This document shows, one piece after another, positions 1 through 8,485 of a stretch of 56,648 nucleotides of DNA; position 1 is the first letter of the stretch, and each line of letters begins with the position of its first letter. Source of the DNA: Steroidobacteraceae bacterium. Lineage in GTDB: Bacteria; Pseudomonadota; Gammaproteobacteria; Steroidobacterales; Steroidobacteraceae. The position numbers were made by a program, and so were the translations under genes. The DNA is taken from positions 1 to 56,648 of the forward strand of contig JABAQN010000016.1 of assembly GCA_019187495.1 (NCBI GenBank), in the 5' to 3' direction. The notes below the pieces were generated by a model. That model was not told the origin of the DNA. It saw only the letters and a program-made list of their open reading frames with translations, and searched no databases.

Positions 1-1
1 G

Positions 2-448
2 AATTTCGCGCTCGCCGGCGCGCCGCCGTCGCAGCCCGGCATGACGCCGGCGCAGCCGGGCGCGACGCCGTCGAATGCCGCGGCGACGGCGCCCGATTCT
101 GCGGAGCCGATCACGCCGGCCGCGGCGCCGCGTGCGGCACCGCCTGCCACCGCCGTCGCCGCACCTTCCGCGGAGCGTGCCGGGTCGGCATCGTCCGTAC
201 GCTACGGCGTGCAGTTCGGCGCATTCAGCACCGAAGGCAAGGCGACGGCCGACTGGAAGCGGCTTTCGAAGGCCCATCCGGACACCCTCGCGGGCCTCAC
301 GCCGAATGTCACAGCGGTGCGTAGCGGTGCCAATACGCTTTATCGCCTGCGAGCCGCGACCCGAAGCGAGGCCGCGGCGCGCGAGCTTTGTGCGACGCTG
401 CGCGCCAGGGGACAGGCATGCGTCGTCGTCCTGCCGGTCGGAAAGTGA
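2..448 (+). CDS. SPOR-domain protein, 5' end cut by the window edge
   Basis: The reading frame is open from the left edge, so only the last 148 residues are visible. The first ~60 visible residues are an Ala/Pro/Thr-rich linker. The last ~80 fit a SPOR domain: it opens with YGVQFGAFSTEGKA, has a middle VRSGANTLYRLRA strand region and ends in an ARELCATLRARGQACVVV helix-strand. SPOR domains bind denuded glycan strands of peptidoglycan and bring proteins to the division septum; such proteins usually have one N-terminal membrane helix, which would lie outside the window. A GC-rich inverted repeat (514-532) follows 65 bases after the stop. The domain is clear; the identity of the full protein is not. 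Confidence 0.8.
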   Translation, partial: NFALAGAPPSQPGMTPAQPGATPSNAAATAPDSAEPITPAAAPRAAPPATAVAAPSAERAGSASSVRYGVQFGAFSTEGKATADWKRLSKAHPDTLAGLTPNVTAVRSGANTLYRLRAATRSEAAARELCATLRARGQACVVVLPVGK

Positions 449-513
449 CACGCTGCGTCACCCCGAAGCGGTCACCCGCCTGCCAATCGCGCGTAACTGA
501 CTGAAATCCAAGG

Positions 514-532
514 CGTGCCCGGCTGGCACGCA
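514..532 (+). terminator. Weak hairpin after the SPOR gene, overlapping a sigma54-like site
   Basis: A 7-bp stem (GCGTGCC / GGCACGC) with a 5-base loop lies after the SPOR gene. The following run (ACCTTGCTCCTCTTT) is only moderately T-rich, so termination would be inefficient. The right arm is also the -24 box of a possible sigma54 promoter, so one of the two readings may be coincidence. Confidence 0.3.
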
Positions 533-539
533 CCTTGCT
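524..539 (+). promoter_or_regulatory. Sigma54 (RpoN)-like -24/-12 promoter
   Basis: TGGCACG at 524-530, four bases (CACC), then TTGCT at 535-539 fits the RpoN consensus TGGCACG-N4-TTGC(A/T). Initiation would fall near 550. A strong terminator lies about 280 bases downstream on the same strand (808-843). No upstream activator site was recognised. The GGCACGC part is also one arm of a short inverted repeat, which lowers confidence. Confidence 0.45.
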
Positions 540-554
540 CCTCTTTGGGTGTCG

Positions 555-758
555 ATGAGCAGCCGCACCCTCACATTGTTGATGCCCGCACTCGGCCCGA
601 GCGAATCCGTCCGCCATTGGCCGGTTGCGCTGATGTTGGCCGCCGGCAGCGGGCGCCTGATGCAGGGTCGCGTCGATGTGCGACTCGCGCGGGCGAGATG
701 CGTCGCGAAAGCGTACGCGCCGGCCGGCGCCAGGTCCTTCGTCGGCGCGCGCGACTGA
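555..758 (+). CDS. Possible small protein between the sigma54-like site and the terminator
   Basis: An ATG at 555 opens 67 codons beginning MSSRTLTLLMPALGPSESV. There is no Shine-Dalgarno sequence, and the predicted sigma54 start would be only about 5 bases upstream, so translation is doubtful. The N-terminus faintly recalls the start of RpfE-like phosphoglycerate-mutase-family regulators, but the rest does not continue that similarity. It may be a decayed fragment, or the unit may be a non-coding RNA. The rest of the 449-840 gap shows nothing else. Confidence 0.2.
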   Translation: MSSRTLTLLMPALGPSESVRHWPVALMLAAGSGRLMQGRVDVRLARARCVAKAYAPAGARSFVGARD

Positions 759-807
759 TCGATCCGGTCTCATCCGCGAACAACTTCCCCGGTGTTCGCT
801 GACTCGT

Positions 808-843
808 GCCGCGGGAGCCAAGGCTCCCGCGGCATTTTTTTCA
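808..843 (+). terminator. Strong Rho-independent terminator, plus-strand orientation
   Basis: GCCGCGGGAGC / GCTCCCGCGGC form an 11-bp perfect stem around CAAG, followed on the plus strand by A and eight T (834-842). The T-tract exists only in this direction, so it ends a rightward transcript. It does not serve the leftward TonB gene, whose stop codon it abuts. Confidence 0.85.
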
Positions 844-3800
844 TTGCAGCGGCCGGCCGCCGATCTTGTACGTGAAGGTCAGGTACCAGGTGCGTCCGAC
901 GGCATCGAACCACGAGATGTCGTAGTAAGGATAGGACGTGTAGCTCGGGTCTTTCGGCGGCATCGAGTCGGTGAGATTGTCGACCGCGAGCAGCACCTGG
1001 ACGGTTTCGCGGAACGTATAGCCCGCGGATGCATTGTAGCGCCACGTCGCGTGGATCCACGGGCTGCCGCCGTCATCCGGATCGTACACCTCGTCGTAGG
1101 AGTCCGAGTTCGGCAGCTTGCCGAGCCGTTCGGCGTGCAGGCTCGCGGACCAGCCGCTGTACGACCAGCCGATCGTGGCGCTCGACTTGGTGCGCGGAAT
1201 GTCGAAGCCGCTGTTCACGGCGAACTTGTCTTCGATCGGGTCGCCGCGGAATTGCTGGAAGTCGTGCTCGCGCACCCAGGTGTGATGTGCGGCGAGCCGG
1301 AAATCGCCGATCGGCGTCGCGAAGCGATACTGCGCCCCCGCATCGATGCCACTCGTGTTTTCGCGCGCGACGTTCACGGGATTCACGAAGATGCCGTACA
1401 GGTCGCCGTTGATGCGCGTGATGCGGGCGAGAGCGTCGACGCAGGTGGGGGAGGCCGGGTCGAGATCGCCGAGGCGGCAGCTCGCCTCGTCGCGCAGGAT
1501 CGAATCGACGCTCATGTCCTGCACCTGGTCGCGCATGCGGATGTCGAAATAGTCGACCGTCACATCGAAATCCGGGTTCGGCGACCAGACGAGACCCGCG
1601 GTCCACGACGTGCTCGTTTCGGGGTCGAGCTTGCGATTGCCCTCGCGGGTGCGGATCAGGTTCTCGTCGTAGTCGTCGCAATCGGTCGCGCCGGGGTCGT
1701 CGCTCAGGCAGGTGAAGTAGTCGAGACCCGACGTCTCGTCGTTGCCGATGCCCGCAAACACGTAATGCAGGTCGGCGGCGCGGAATGCGGTGCCGTACGA
1801 GCCGCGCAGCAGCAGGGCCTGCACGGGACGCCATTCGAGCCCGGCGTTGTAGGTGAACTTGCCGACCCCGTTGCCCGCATAGTGGTACTGGTCGTAACGG
1901 CCGGCCACGCCGAGATTCACGCTCTCGAGCACCGGCGCGCGCAGCTCGCCGGCGATCGCCCAGCGATTGCGGCTGCCGTGGCCGTCGGAATCCTTCCAGC
2001 TGTAATAGTAGTACTGCGTTGCGAGCGGATCGGGATTGAGGTCATACGCCTGGTTGCCCGCCTCGACGACACCCGCGAAGCCGACCGCACCGGCCGGCAG
2101 GTTGAAGAGCGCCGCGTTGCCGAATGTCAGCGCGAGCGTGTCGGTGCGCGATTCGGGATGGTAGGTCGTCTTCGTGCCGATCGAGTCGTACTCGGCGCGC
2201 GTGAGCGGCCTGTAGAGACGCGACGGATCGGCGTTGAAAATCGGGAAGTCATCGTCGTCGACGCCGAGTTGCGGGCCGAGGAACAGGTCGTTGGCCGCGG
2301 CGGCGACGATCTGCGGCCAGCTGATCGTCGACTGGTACTGCGAGTGGCTGAGCGCCAGCTCGTAGGTCCAGGCCTCCGTGAGGTTGCCGGCGAAGCCCGT
2401 CGTGACGCTGAAGGTGGTCTGGTTGTTGCGGATCATGCCGCGGCCGAGGCCGCCCATTTCCTCAGGCGAGAATTGTCGCTGCCAGTATTCGACGTCGTCG
2501 GTCGCCTGGTTGTAGAAATAGCCTTCCTCATTGCCGTCGGGGGCCTGGTAGCTCCATTGCGTGACGTCCCGGTAGAGTCCGAGCTTGTGGTAGCCGGCCT
2601 GGAGATCGGCGAACCAGCGGTGGCCATTGCCGAACTCGTAATTGAGTGAACCGTAGGCGTTCACCCCCTTGCGCTCGCTGATGATAGTCCCGTAACCGAT
2701 CGATGCGGTGCTGCCGCAGTAGAAGCCGTCGTCGCCATCGACACCGAATCCCGGGCGCATCGAATAGAAGGTGCTGCCGCCATTGAGCGAGGAGACCGCG
2801 TTGCAGGCTGCCTGCCCCGGGTCGAGGTATTCGTCGTACCAGTTCGTGCGCAGGAACACACGCCGTGCGGCGCGCGAGCGCGAGGTCGGCCCATCGAGCG
2901 TCGAGTCCTGGATGCCGCGGTCGAATGCCCACAGCGGCCGCTGGTCGAGGAGTTCGGCGCCGAAGACCGCGGTGAAGGCGCCGCGCTCGAATCCCGAAGA
3001 CAGGTCGAAGTGATACGACTCGTTGCCACCGCGCGTGGCGTCGCCGTAACGGAAGTTGATCGACGTGCCGTCCGGCTTCTGCTTCAGGATGAAGTTGACG
3101 ACGCCGGCGATGGCGTCCGAGCCGTAGACGGCCGAGGCGCTCCCGGTAAGGATCTCGACGCGCTCGACCATGCCGAGCGGAATGTTCGACACATCGGTGA
3201 AGTTGCTGCGCCCCTTGAACGGCATCGGGAAGTCGGCGATGCGCCGGCCGTTCACGAGCACGAGCGTGTGGTTCGGCCCGAGGCCGCGCAGGTCGACCTG
3301 CTGCGCGCCGGGCGAGAAATCGGCGCCGCTCGATGACTGCTGGCTCTGCGTCTCGCCGCCGTTCTGCGTGATCGAGCGCAGCAGTTCGGGTACGGCCGTG
3401 AAGCCGGCGGCCTGGATATCGCTCGCGGTGATCACGGTGATCGGCGAGGGGCCCTCGACGGCCGAGCGCGCGATGCGCGAACCCGTGACCTGTACGACCT
3501 CGAGCTCGGCCGGTGGCGCCTCGCCCTGTGCCGCCGCGGCCGCCGGGCCGGAGGCGGTTTCGTCCTGCGCGGGCGCCGGCGCGCGACGGCGAATGTCATT
3601 CCTGACGATCACGATGGCGCCGGAGGCTTCCCGCCGCGGCCCGAAGCCGCTGCCCTGGAGCAGGTGGTCGATCGCAGCGTCTGCAGAGGGCGCATCCTGG
3701 ACACCCGCCGTGCGCACGCCCTTCAGCTGGTCGGCACGGTACACGAACTCGACGCCCGTCTGGCGCGCCAGCGTGTCGAGCGCAGCCACGAGTTCACCCC

Positions 3801-3897
3801 CGGGCACGTTGATCGAAGCGGGTGCGGCTTGTGCGCCCGCGGCGAACGAGACGACACAGGCGACGCACGCAAGCCACCGATGGCACAGATATGACAT
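841..3897 (-). CDS. TonB-dependent receptor with N-terminal STN signalling domain
   Basis: An outer-membrane active transporter of 1018 residues. A signal peptide ends near QAAPAS (residues ~1-27). An STN domain (~28-95; VPGGELVAALDTLARQTGVE) would contact the FecR-type regulator in the periplasm. The plug follows (~140-270; VEILTGSASAVYGSDAIAGV, with VLVNGRR), then a beta-barrel rich in Tyr/Trp/Asp that ends in aromatic strands (WYLTFTYKIGG). The start has a good ribosome site (GGGAGGGA). FecR and ECF sigma genes lie directly upstream on the same strand, the arrangement of FecIRA-type surface signalling. The substrate cannot be told from sequence. The barrel type is common in receptors for oligosaccharides or peptides, and the divergent M16 peptidase pair makes peptide uptake one option (inference). 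Confidence 0.93.
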   Translation of the reverse strand: MSYLCHRWLACVACVVSFAAGAQAAPASINVPGGELVAALDTLARQTGVEFVYRADQLKGVRTAGVQDAPSADAAIDHLLQGSGFGPRREASGAIVIVRNDIRRRAPAPAQDETASGPAAAAAQGEAPPAELEVVQVTGSRIARSAVEGPSPITVITASDIQAAGFTAVPELLRSITQNGGETQSQQSSSGADFSPGAQQVDLRGLGPNHTLVLVNGRRIADFPMPFKGRSNFTDVSNIPLGMVERVEILTGSASAVYGSDAIAGVVNFILKQKPDGTSINFRYGDATRGGNESYHFDLSSGFERGAFTAVFGAELLDQRPLWAFDRGIQDSTLDGPTSRSRAARRVFLRTNWYDEYLDPGQAACNAVSSLNGGSTFYSMRPGFGVDGDDGFYCGSTASIGYGTIISERKGVNAYGSLNYEFGNGHRWFADLQAGYHKLGLYRDVTQWSYQAPDGNEEGYFYNQATDDVEYWQRQFSPEEMGGLGRGMIRNNQTTFSVTTGFAGNLTEAWTYELALSHSQYQSTISWPQIVAAAANDLFLGPQLGVDDDDFPIFNADPSRLYRPLTRAEYDSIGTKTTYHPESRTDTLALTFGNAALFNLPAGAVGFAGVVEAGNQAYDLNPDPLATQYYYYSWKDSDGHGSRNRWAIAGELRAPVLESVNLGVAGRYDQYHYAGNGVGKFTYNAGLEWRPVQALLLRGSYGTAFRAADLHYVFAGIGNDETSGLDYFTCLSDDPGATDCDDYDENLIRTREGNRKLDPETSTSWTAGLVWSPNPDFDVTVDYFDIRMRDQVQDMSVDSILRDEASCRLGDLDPASPTCVDALARITRINGDLYGIFVNPVNVARENTSGIDAGAQYRFATPIGDFRLAAHHTWVREHDFQQFRGDPIEDKFAVNSGFDIPRTKSSATIGWSYSGWSASLHAERLGKLPNSDSYDEVYDPDDGGSPWIHATWRYNASAGYTFRETVQVLLAVDNLTDSMPPKDPSYTSYPYYDISWFDAVGRTWYLTFTYKIGGRPLQ

Positions 3898-3948
3898 GAA
3901 TTCCCTCCCGTGATCGAATAGGACGAACGAGCGCCGCGTATCCCCCGC

Positions 3949-4980
3949 TCAACGGCTGTGCAGCACGATGCGGTCGGCCTGCCGGTCCACGCGGACATCA
4001 AAGCCCTCTTCGAGCAGGCGCACGAACGCGTCCGAGTTCGACCAGCGGAAATTGCCGCCGATGCGGATCTGTCCCACGGCGGCGTCCCCGACCACGAGCG
4101 GCCGTGCGCCATAACGATTGAATTCGGCCACGGCGGCGGCGAGTGGTGTGTCGTGGAACGACAGGTAGCCGTTGCGCCACGAAAGCGCGCGCTCGGCCTC
4201 CGCAACGCTTCCCGCGCGGACGAATACGCTGTTGGCCCGCGCGGTTGCGACGGCGCCTGCCGTCAGCAGGGTGCTCGGCGCGGCTGCGTCCCGGTGCGCG
4301 GACTGCAGTTCCAGCCGCACCACGCCCTCGGTGACCACGATGCGCATTTCGTCCGGATCGCGGCGGACCGCGAATTGCGTGCCGACGGCGACGGCACGCC
4401 GCGCGCCGACCGCGACGGTGAACGGGCGCCGCGTGTCGTGCGCGACCGTGAAGAACGCCTCGCCCCGCGCGAGTGCCACGCCGCGATCGCGGCGCGTGAA
4501 GCGCACGTCGATCACGCTTCCCGGGCCCAGTGTCGCAAAACTGCCGTCCGCGAGCGCGATGGTGCGCATCTCGCCCGCGGCAGTCGCGTAGGATGCCGCC
4601 TCGACCGCGAACCAGGCACGCCATCCGAGGCCAATTGCGGTGCCGATGGCGAGCACGGCAAGGACGCCTGCGAGCCGCGCCGCACGCGCTGTGCGCGGAA
4701 CTGCAGTCCGCACTGCGCGATCGGGCGGTGTCGGGGCGGCCCATTGCCCGCGCGCCGGTATCGTGCCCCGCGGGATGCCTGCGCCGAGCGCCTTCAGGCG
4801 CGCACACCCGGCCCAGCCCGACTCGAGCCGTACGAAAGCGACGCGGTGCGCGGTGGCCGCGGCGAGCCACGCGTCGAACTCCGCCGTGTCGCGATCCGTC
4901 CAGCTGCTGCCGCCGCGCCGGGCGAGCCATGCGGCGGCTTCGTCTTCAATCTGCCTGCTGGTTCGTGCATCCATCGTCAT
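3949..4980 (-). CDS. fecR: FecR-type anti-sigma factor / sigma regulator
   Basis: An inner-membrane regulator of 343 residues that relays the receptor signal to its sigma factor. The N-terminal cytoplasmic part (~10-70) has the FecR N-terminal pattern (EDEAAAWLARRGG, FDAWLAA, HRVAFVRLE). One membrane helix is near 105-130 (LAGVLAVLAIGTAIGLGW). The periplasmic FecR domain (~135-230) holds EMRTIALADGS and VGTQFAVR. A C-terminal STN-like/DUF4974 segment follows (WRNGYLSFHDTPLAAAVAEF). The ATG lies inside the sigma gene (35-base overlap), implying translational coupling, and the TonB receptor follows 51 bases downstream. A second ATG six bases in is equally possible. Confidence 0.9.
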   Translation of the reverse strand: MTMDARTSRQIEDEAAAWLARRGGSSWTDRDTAEFDAWLAAATAHRVAFVRLESGWAGCARLKALGAGIPRGTIPARGQWAAPTPPDRAVRTAVPRTARAARLAGVLAVLAIGTAIGLGWRAWFAVEAASYATAAGEMRTIALADGSFATLGPGSVIDVRFTRRDRGVALARGEAFFTVAHDTRRPFTVAVGARRAVAVGTQFAVRRDPDEMRIVVTEGVVRLELQSAHRDAAAPSTLLTAGAVATARANSVFVRAGSVAEAERALSWRNGYLSFHDTPLAAAVAEFNRYGARPLVVGDAAVGQIRIGGNFRWSNSDAFVRLLEEGFDVRVDRQADRIVLHSR

Positions 4981-5524
4981 CGATCGCGTGTGTGGCGTCC
5001 GCGGAAGTCGCTGCCTCGCCGCCGTAGTACGACGCTGTCATCAACCGCATGCCTTTCGCGAGATGCTTCTCCACCGTTTTCTCGCTCACGCCCATGCGCG
5101 CCGCGACCGCCTTCTGCGGCAGGTCTTCGACGCGGCGCAGCCACACGGCCTCCCGGCAGCGATCCGGCAGCCGGTCGAATGCCTCGGCGAGGCGTGCGAG
5201 CGCCTGGCGACCGCTGAACTCGCGCTCGGGCGATACGTCCTCTACCAAGACGTTCAGGCCGTCGAAATCACCCACCGAGAAGATAGAAACGACTTTCGCG
5301 CGACGCAGCCGGTCGGTCATCAGGTTGCGCGCCGTCGTGAAGAGGAAGGACTTGGGGGCATTCGGCAGCGCCTTGCCGGCGGCCTCATAGACACGGACAT
5401 AGATGTCCTGGCGCAGGTCGTGCACGTCATCGCGATGCGGCCAGCAGCGCCGCAGGTAGCGCTCGAGTGCCTGCTCGTGCACGAGGATCTCGCGGGCAAA
5501 CCAGCTGTCGAGCGCGTCGGACAT
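4946..5524 (-). CDS. FecI-type ECF RNA polymerase sigma factor
   Basis: A 192-residue group IV sigma factor. Region 2 (~20-85) shows DDVHDLRQDIYVRVYEAA and FLFTTARNLMTDRLRR. Region 4 (~115-170) shows LPDRCREAVWLRRVEDLPQK and the helix-turn-helix MGVSEKTVEKHLAKGM. A strong ribosome site (GGGGAGG) precedes the ATG. It heads the sigma-FecR-receptor unit and, by family precedent, directs transcription of the receptor when the FecR homologue is signalled. It is distinct from the second ECF factor at 17.8 kb, which has a ChrR partner. Confidence 0.92.
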   Translation of the reverse strand: MSDALDSWFAREILVHEQALERYLRRCWPHRDDVHDLRQDIYVRVYEAAGKALPNAPKSFLFTTARNLMTDRLRRAKVVSIFSVGDFDGLNVLVEDVSPEREFSGRQALARLAEAFDRLPDRCREAVWLRRVEDLPQKAVAARMGVSEKTVEKHLAKGMRLMTASYYGGEAATSADATHAIDDDGCTNQQAD

Positions 5525-5576
5525 GGCCTCCCCCCGGCCGGAGGCCTCACCTTAACGAATCGGGCCCGGCGGCGGC

Positions 5577-5582
5577 TACAAT
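5577..5582 (+). promoter_or_regulatory. -10-like hexamer TACAAT, leaderless geometry
   Basis: TACAAT ends exactly six bases before the ATG at 5589, so a sigma70-type start seven bases downstream would coincide with the A of ATG. A weak TTAACG lies 19 bases upstream. There is no Shine-Dalgarno sequence. Confidence 0.5.
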
Positions 5583-5588
5583 GAGCCG

Positions 5589-6947
5589 ATGCGTACGAGA
5601 TTTCTCCGCGGCGCCCTGGCCGCCCTGTCCCTCTTTTTCCATCCCGCGGCCGATGCGGCCACGCCCGCGGATATCCGGGCGGAGACGCTCGACAACGGGC
5701 TGCGCATCATCGTCTGGCCGGACCACGACATCCCGAATGTCGCGCTCTACAACTTCGTGCGCGCGGGCAGCCGCAACGAGGCGCCCGGCATCACCGGGCT
5801 CGCGCACTTCTTCGAGCACATGATGTTCAACGGCACCTCGCGGCGCCCGCCCGGCGAGTTCGATCGCGAGATGGAAGCGCACGGCGGCTCGAACAACGCG
5901 ACCACCTCGGACGATCTCACGACCTACATGGACTGGTTCCCCGCCCCGGCGCTCGAGCTCGTGTTCGACCTCGAAGGCGACCGCCTTGCCCATCTCGCGT
6001 TCGACCCGAAGGTCGTCGAGAGCGAACGCGGGGTCGTCTACTCCGAGCGGCGCCTGCGCGTCGATGACAACAACCCGGGTTTTCTCGCCGAGGAAGTGCA
6101 GAGCACGGCATTTGCCGCGCATCCGTATCACATCCCGACCATCGGCTGGCCTTCGGACATCGAGGGCTGGACACTCGCCGACCTGCAAATCTTCTTCAAG
6201 ACGTACTACGCGCCGAACAACTGCACTTTTGTCGTCGCCGGTGACGTCGATCCGGAGCGGGTGTTCGCGCTCGCCCGCAAGTACCTCGCACCGATCCCGC
6301 GCAACGCGCCACCGCCGGCCGTCCGGACGGTCGAACCGCCGCAACCCGGCGAGAAGCGGGTGACGGTCGAGCGGCGCGCGCAGACGCCGCTGCTGCAACT
6401 CGCCTACAAGGCGCCGAGGGCCGACGATCCGCAGTCCGTGACGCTCAGCCTGCTCGCGACGATCCTCGCGGAAGGGGATGCGTCGCGCCTGCACCGGTTG
6501 CTCGTCGAGAAGAAGAAGCTCGCCGTCAGCGTCGATGTCTATCTGCAGGAGGGCTTCGATCCCGGGCTTTTCTGGGTGTTTGTGACATTGCCGGAAGGCG
6601 GCGACCCCGCCGTCGTCGAAGCCGCGATCGACGCCGAATTCGCCCGGCTTTCGAAGGAGGGCGTGACCGAGGCCGAGCTCGCCCGCGCGCGCAACCTGAC
6701 GAACGTCGCGTACTACCAGCAGCTCGGCACGATCAACGGCAAGGCGCAGCTCCTCGGCGAGTTCGAGGTGATGCACGGCGACTATCGCAAGCTGTTCGAC
6801 CTGCCCGCCGCGATCGCGCGCGTGACGCGCGAGGACATCCGCACGGCGGCGAAGGAACTGCTGGTCGCGCGCCATCGCACGGTTGGCGTGCTGGTTCCGC
6901 CATCGCCCGGCGCGTCCCCCGCCGCGCACGCGGGCGGGGAGGGCTGA
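5589..6947 (+). CDS. M16 family zinc peptidase, catalytic subunit
   Basis: A 452-residue pitrilysin-family peptidase with a signal peptide (residues ~1-22, ends ADAA). The inverted zinc motif HxxEH is H73-F-F-E76-H77 in GLAHFFEHMMFNGT. The third zinc ligand is a Glu about 75 residues later in the ESERGVVYSERR region. The C-terminal M16 half carries ARNLTNVAYYQQL. Its partner lacking the zinc motif starts two bases after its stop. Such pairs form periplasmic heterodimers with one active and one structural subunit, as in mitochondrial processing peptidase and the related bacterial PqqL-like enzymes. Periplasmic degradation of peptides is the likely role. Confidence 0.92.
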   Translation: MRTRFLRGALAALSLFFHPAADAATPADIRAETLDNGLRIIVWPDHDIPNVALYNFVRAGSRNEAPGITGLAHFFEHMMFNGTSRRPPGEFDREMEAHGGSNNATTSDDLTTYMDWFPAPALELVFDLEGDRLAHLAFDPKVVESERGVVYSERRLRVDDNNPGFLAEEVQSTAFAAHPYHIPTIGWPSDIEGWTLADLQIFFKTYYAPNNCTFVVAGDVDPERVFALARKYLAPIPRNAPPPAVRTVEPPQPGEKRVTVERRAQTPLLQLAYKAPRADDPQSVTLSLLATILAEGDASRLHRLLVEKKKLAVSVDVYLQEGFDPGLFWVFVTLPEGGDPAVVEAAIDAEFARLSKEGVTEAELARARNLTNVAYYQQLGTINGKAQLLGEFEVMHGDYRKLFDLPAAIARVTREDIRTAAKELLVARHRTVGVLVPPSPGASPAAHAGGEG

Positions 6948-6949
6948 AC

Positions 6950-8371
6950 ATGCGCTCGCCGACATCCGGCGTGCGCGCGATGCTCGCGCTCTTCGCGCTC
7001 GCCTCACCGCTCGCGTTCGGCGCCGGTGTCACCGTGCCGCCCTACACCCGGGTCGTGCTGCCGAACGGCACGGTCGTGGTCACGATGCTGCGCAAGGAAG
7101 TGCCGCTGATCGCCTTCACTGCGCTCGTGCGCGGGGGCAGCGTGGTCGATCCCGCCGACAAGCCGGGCGTGGCGTCGCTGGCCGCGGGGCTCCTCGAGAA
7201 GGGCGCGGGTGCGCGTGATGCGTTCGCGTTCGCCGACACGGTCGAGGGCGCGGGTGGCAGTTTCACGGCGGCCGCGGGAACCGAGGCGATCATGGCCTCG
7301 GGGCAGTTCCTCGCGAAAGACCAGGGCCTGATGGTCGAGCTGCTCGCGGATGCATTGCTGCGGCCGCGCTTCGACGCCACGGAATTCGCCACCTTGCGCG
7401 CGCGGCGCATCGAGGAGATCAAGGCGGCGAAGGATTCCGACCCTGCCGGGCTGCTGCGGATCTACGGGCGGCGTTTTCTCTTCGGTGACCATCCGTACGG
7501 GAGCCCGGCGGGCGGCAGCGAGCGCTCGCTCGCCGCAATCTCGCGCGCGGACGTGCTCGCGTACTACCGGGCGAATTTCGGTGCCGATCGCCTCACGCTG
7601 ATTTTCGCGGGCGACCTCGATCCGCAATCGCTCACGAAGGCTGTGGCGAGCGCGTTCGCCGGCGCGCCACGCGCCGCCGCACCGTTGCCCGCACTCGCGC
7701 AGACGCCGCGCGCGACCGGCCGTCGCGTGTTGCTCGTCGACCAGCCGGGCGCGGCACAGACCTATTTCTGGCTCGCGAACCGCGGCGTGGCGCGCAAGTT
7801 TGCGGATCGGGCGCCGCTCGATGTCGTGAACACGCTCTACGGTGGGCGCTACACGTCGATCCTGAACACCGAGCTTCGGATCAAGACAGGACTCTCCTAT
7901 GGCGCGAGCTCGGGTTTCACGCGCGGCAGCGTGCCCGGCGAGTTTGCGATCCGCTCGTTCACGAAGACGGAATCGACCGGCAAGGCCATCGACCTTGCGC
8001 TCGGGACGCTCGAGCGCCTGCACGAGGAAGGTGTCCCCGGGGACATGCTCGGCTCGGCGCGCAGCTACGTGCTCGGGCAGTTTCCGCTGCAGCTCGAAAC
8101 AGCGGGGAATTGGGTCGCGGCCCTGGCCGAACTCGAGTTGTACGGCCTCGACCGTACGTACATCGAGAACTACGGGCCGGCCGTCGAGGCCGTCACACCC
8201 GGGGACGCGCGCCGGGTGATCGCGGAGGCCTTTCCGTCCGCGGGCGATCTCGTGGTCGTCGTGATCGGGGATGCGGCGAAGATACGCGACGTCGTCGCAA
8301 AGTTCGGCCCCGTCACGGAGATGTCGCTCGCGGCGCCGGATTTCAGGGCGGGGCCTCGGCCATCCACGTGA
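6950..8371 (+). CDS. M16 family protein, non-catalytic partner subunit
   Basis: 473 residues with a signal peptide (~1-24, LASPLAFGAG) and an M16 fold, but no HxxEH: the equivalent position reads PGVASLAAGLLEKGAG. The substrate-binding R/Y region of M16 non-catalytic subunits is visible (LRIKTGLSYGASSGFTRG), as is the YYRANFGADRLTLIFAGDL signature. It starts two bases after the catalytic subunit, so both are made from one mRNA. It probably completes the peptidase chamber. The stop is followed within about 30 bases by the broken toxin gene. Confidence 0.9.
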   Translation: MRSPTSGVRAMLALFALASPLAFGAGVTVPPYTRVVLPNGTVVVTMLRKEVPLIAFTALVRGGSVVDPADKPGVASLAAGLLEKGAGARDAFAFADTVEGAGGSFTAAAGTEAIMASGQFLAKDQGLMVELLADALLRPRFDATEFATLRARRIEEIKAAKDSDPAGLLRIYGRRFLFGDHPYGSPAGGSERSLAAISRADVLAYYRANFGADRLTLIFAGDLDPQSLTKAVASAFAGAPRAAAPLPALAQTPRATGRRVLLVDQPGAAQTYFWLANRGVARKFADRAPLDVVNTLYGGRYTSILNTELRIKTGLSYGASSGFTRGSVPGEFAIRSFTKTESTGKAIDLALGTLERLHEEGVPGDMLGSARSYVLGQFPLQLETAGNWVAALAELELYGLDRTYIENYGPAVEAVTPGDARRVIAEAFPSAGDLVVVVIGDAAKIRDVVAKFGPVTEMSLAAPDFRAGPRPST

Positions 8372-8392
8372 ACTACAGTTGACAGCACGTAA

Positions 8393-8482
8393 ACTGGAGT
8401 GCTGTTGCTCTGCGGTGGTGACAAGCGCACCCAACGCGCGGATATCCGTCGAGCGATCACCATGGCGAAAAACTGTAGATGA
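8393..8482 (+). pseudogene. Remnant of a HigB/RelE-type toxin gene (3' end only)
   Basis: The frame encodes TGVLLLCGGDKRTQRADIRR followed by AITMAKNCR and a stop. This matches the C-terminus normal for HigB/RelE-superfamily toxins paired with this antitoxin type (LLCGGDK-S/T-Q-x-x-DI-x-x-A). A stop codon at 8390-8392 and the M16 gene just upstream leave no room for the ~70 N-terminal residues. The toxin has thus lost its first two thirds, while the junction to the antitoxin (three bases between toxin stop and antitoxin ATG) is intact. Confidence 0.75.
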
Positions 8483-8485
8483 CAG

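Noticed and set aside
676..2649. A 657-codon open frame on the plus strand opposite the TonB receptor gene
   Set aside because: It lies antisense to a clear receptor gene, crosses the strong terminator at 808-843 and shows no family motif; stop codons are simply rare in this GC-rich frame.
3898..3948. Search for a terminator or promoter between fecR and the TonB receptor gene
   Set aside because: The 51-base gap shows no hairpin with T-tract and no convincing promoter; I treat the three genes as one unit.
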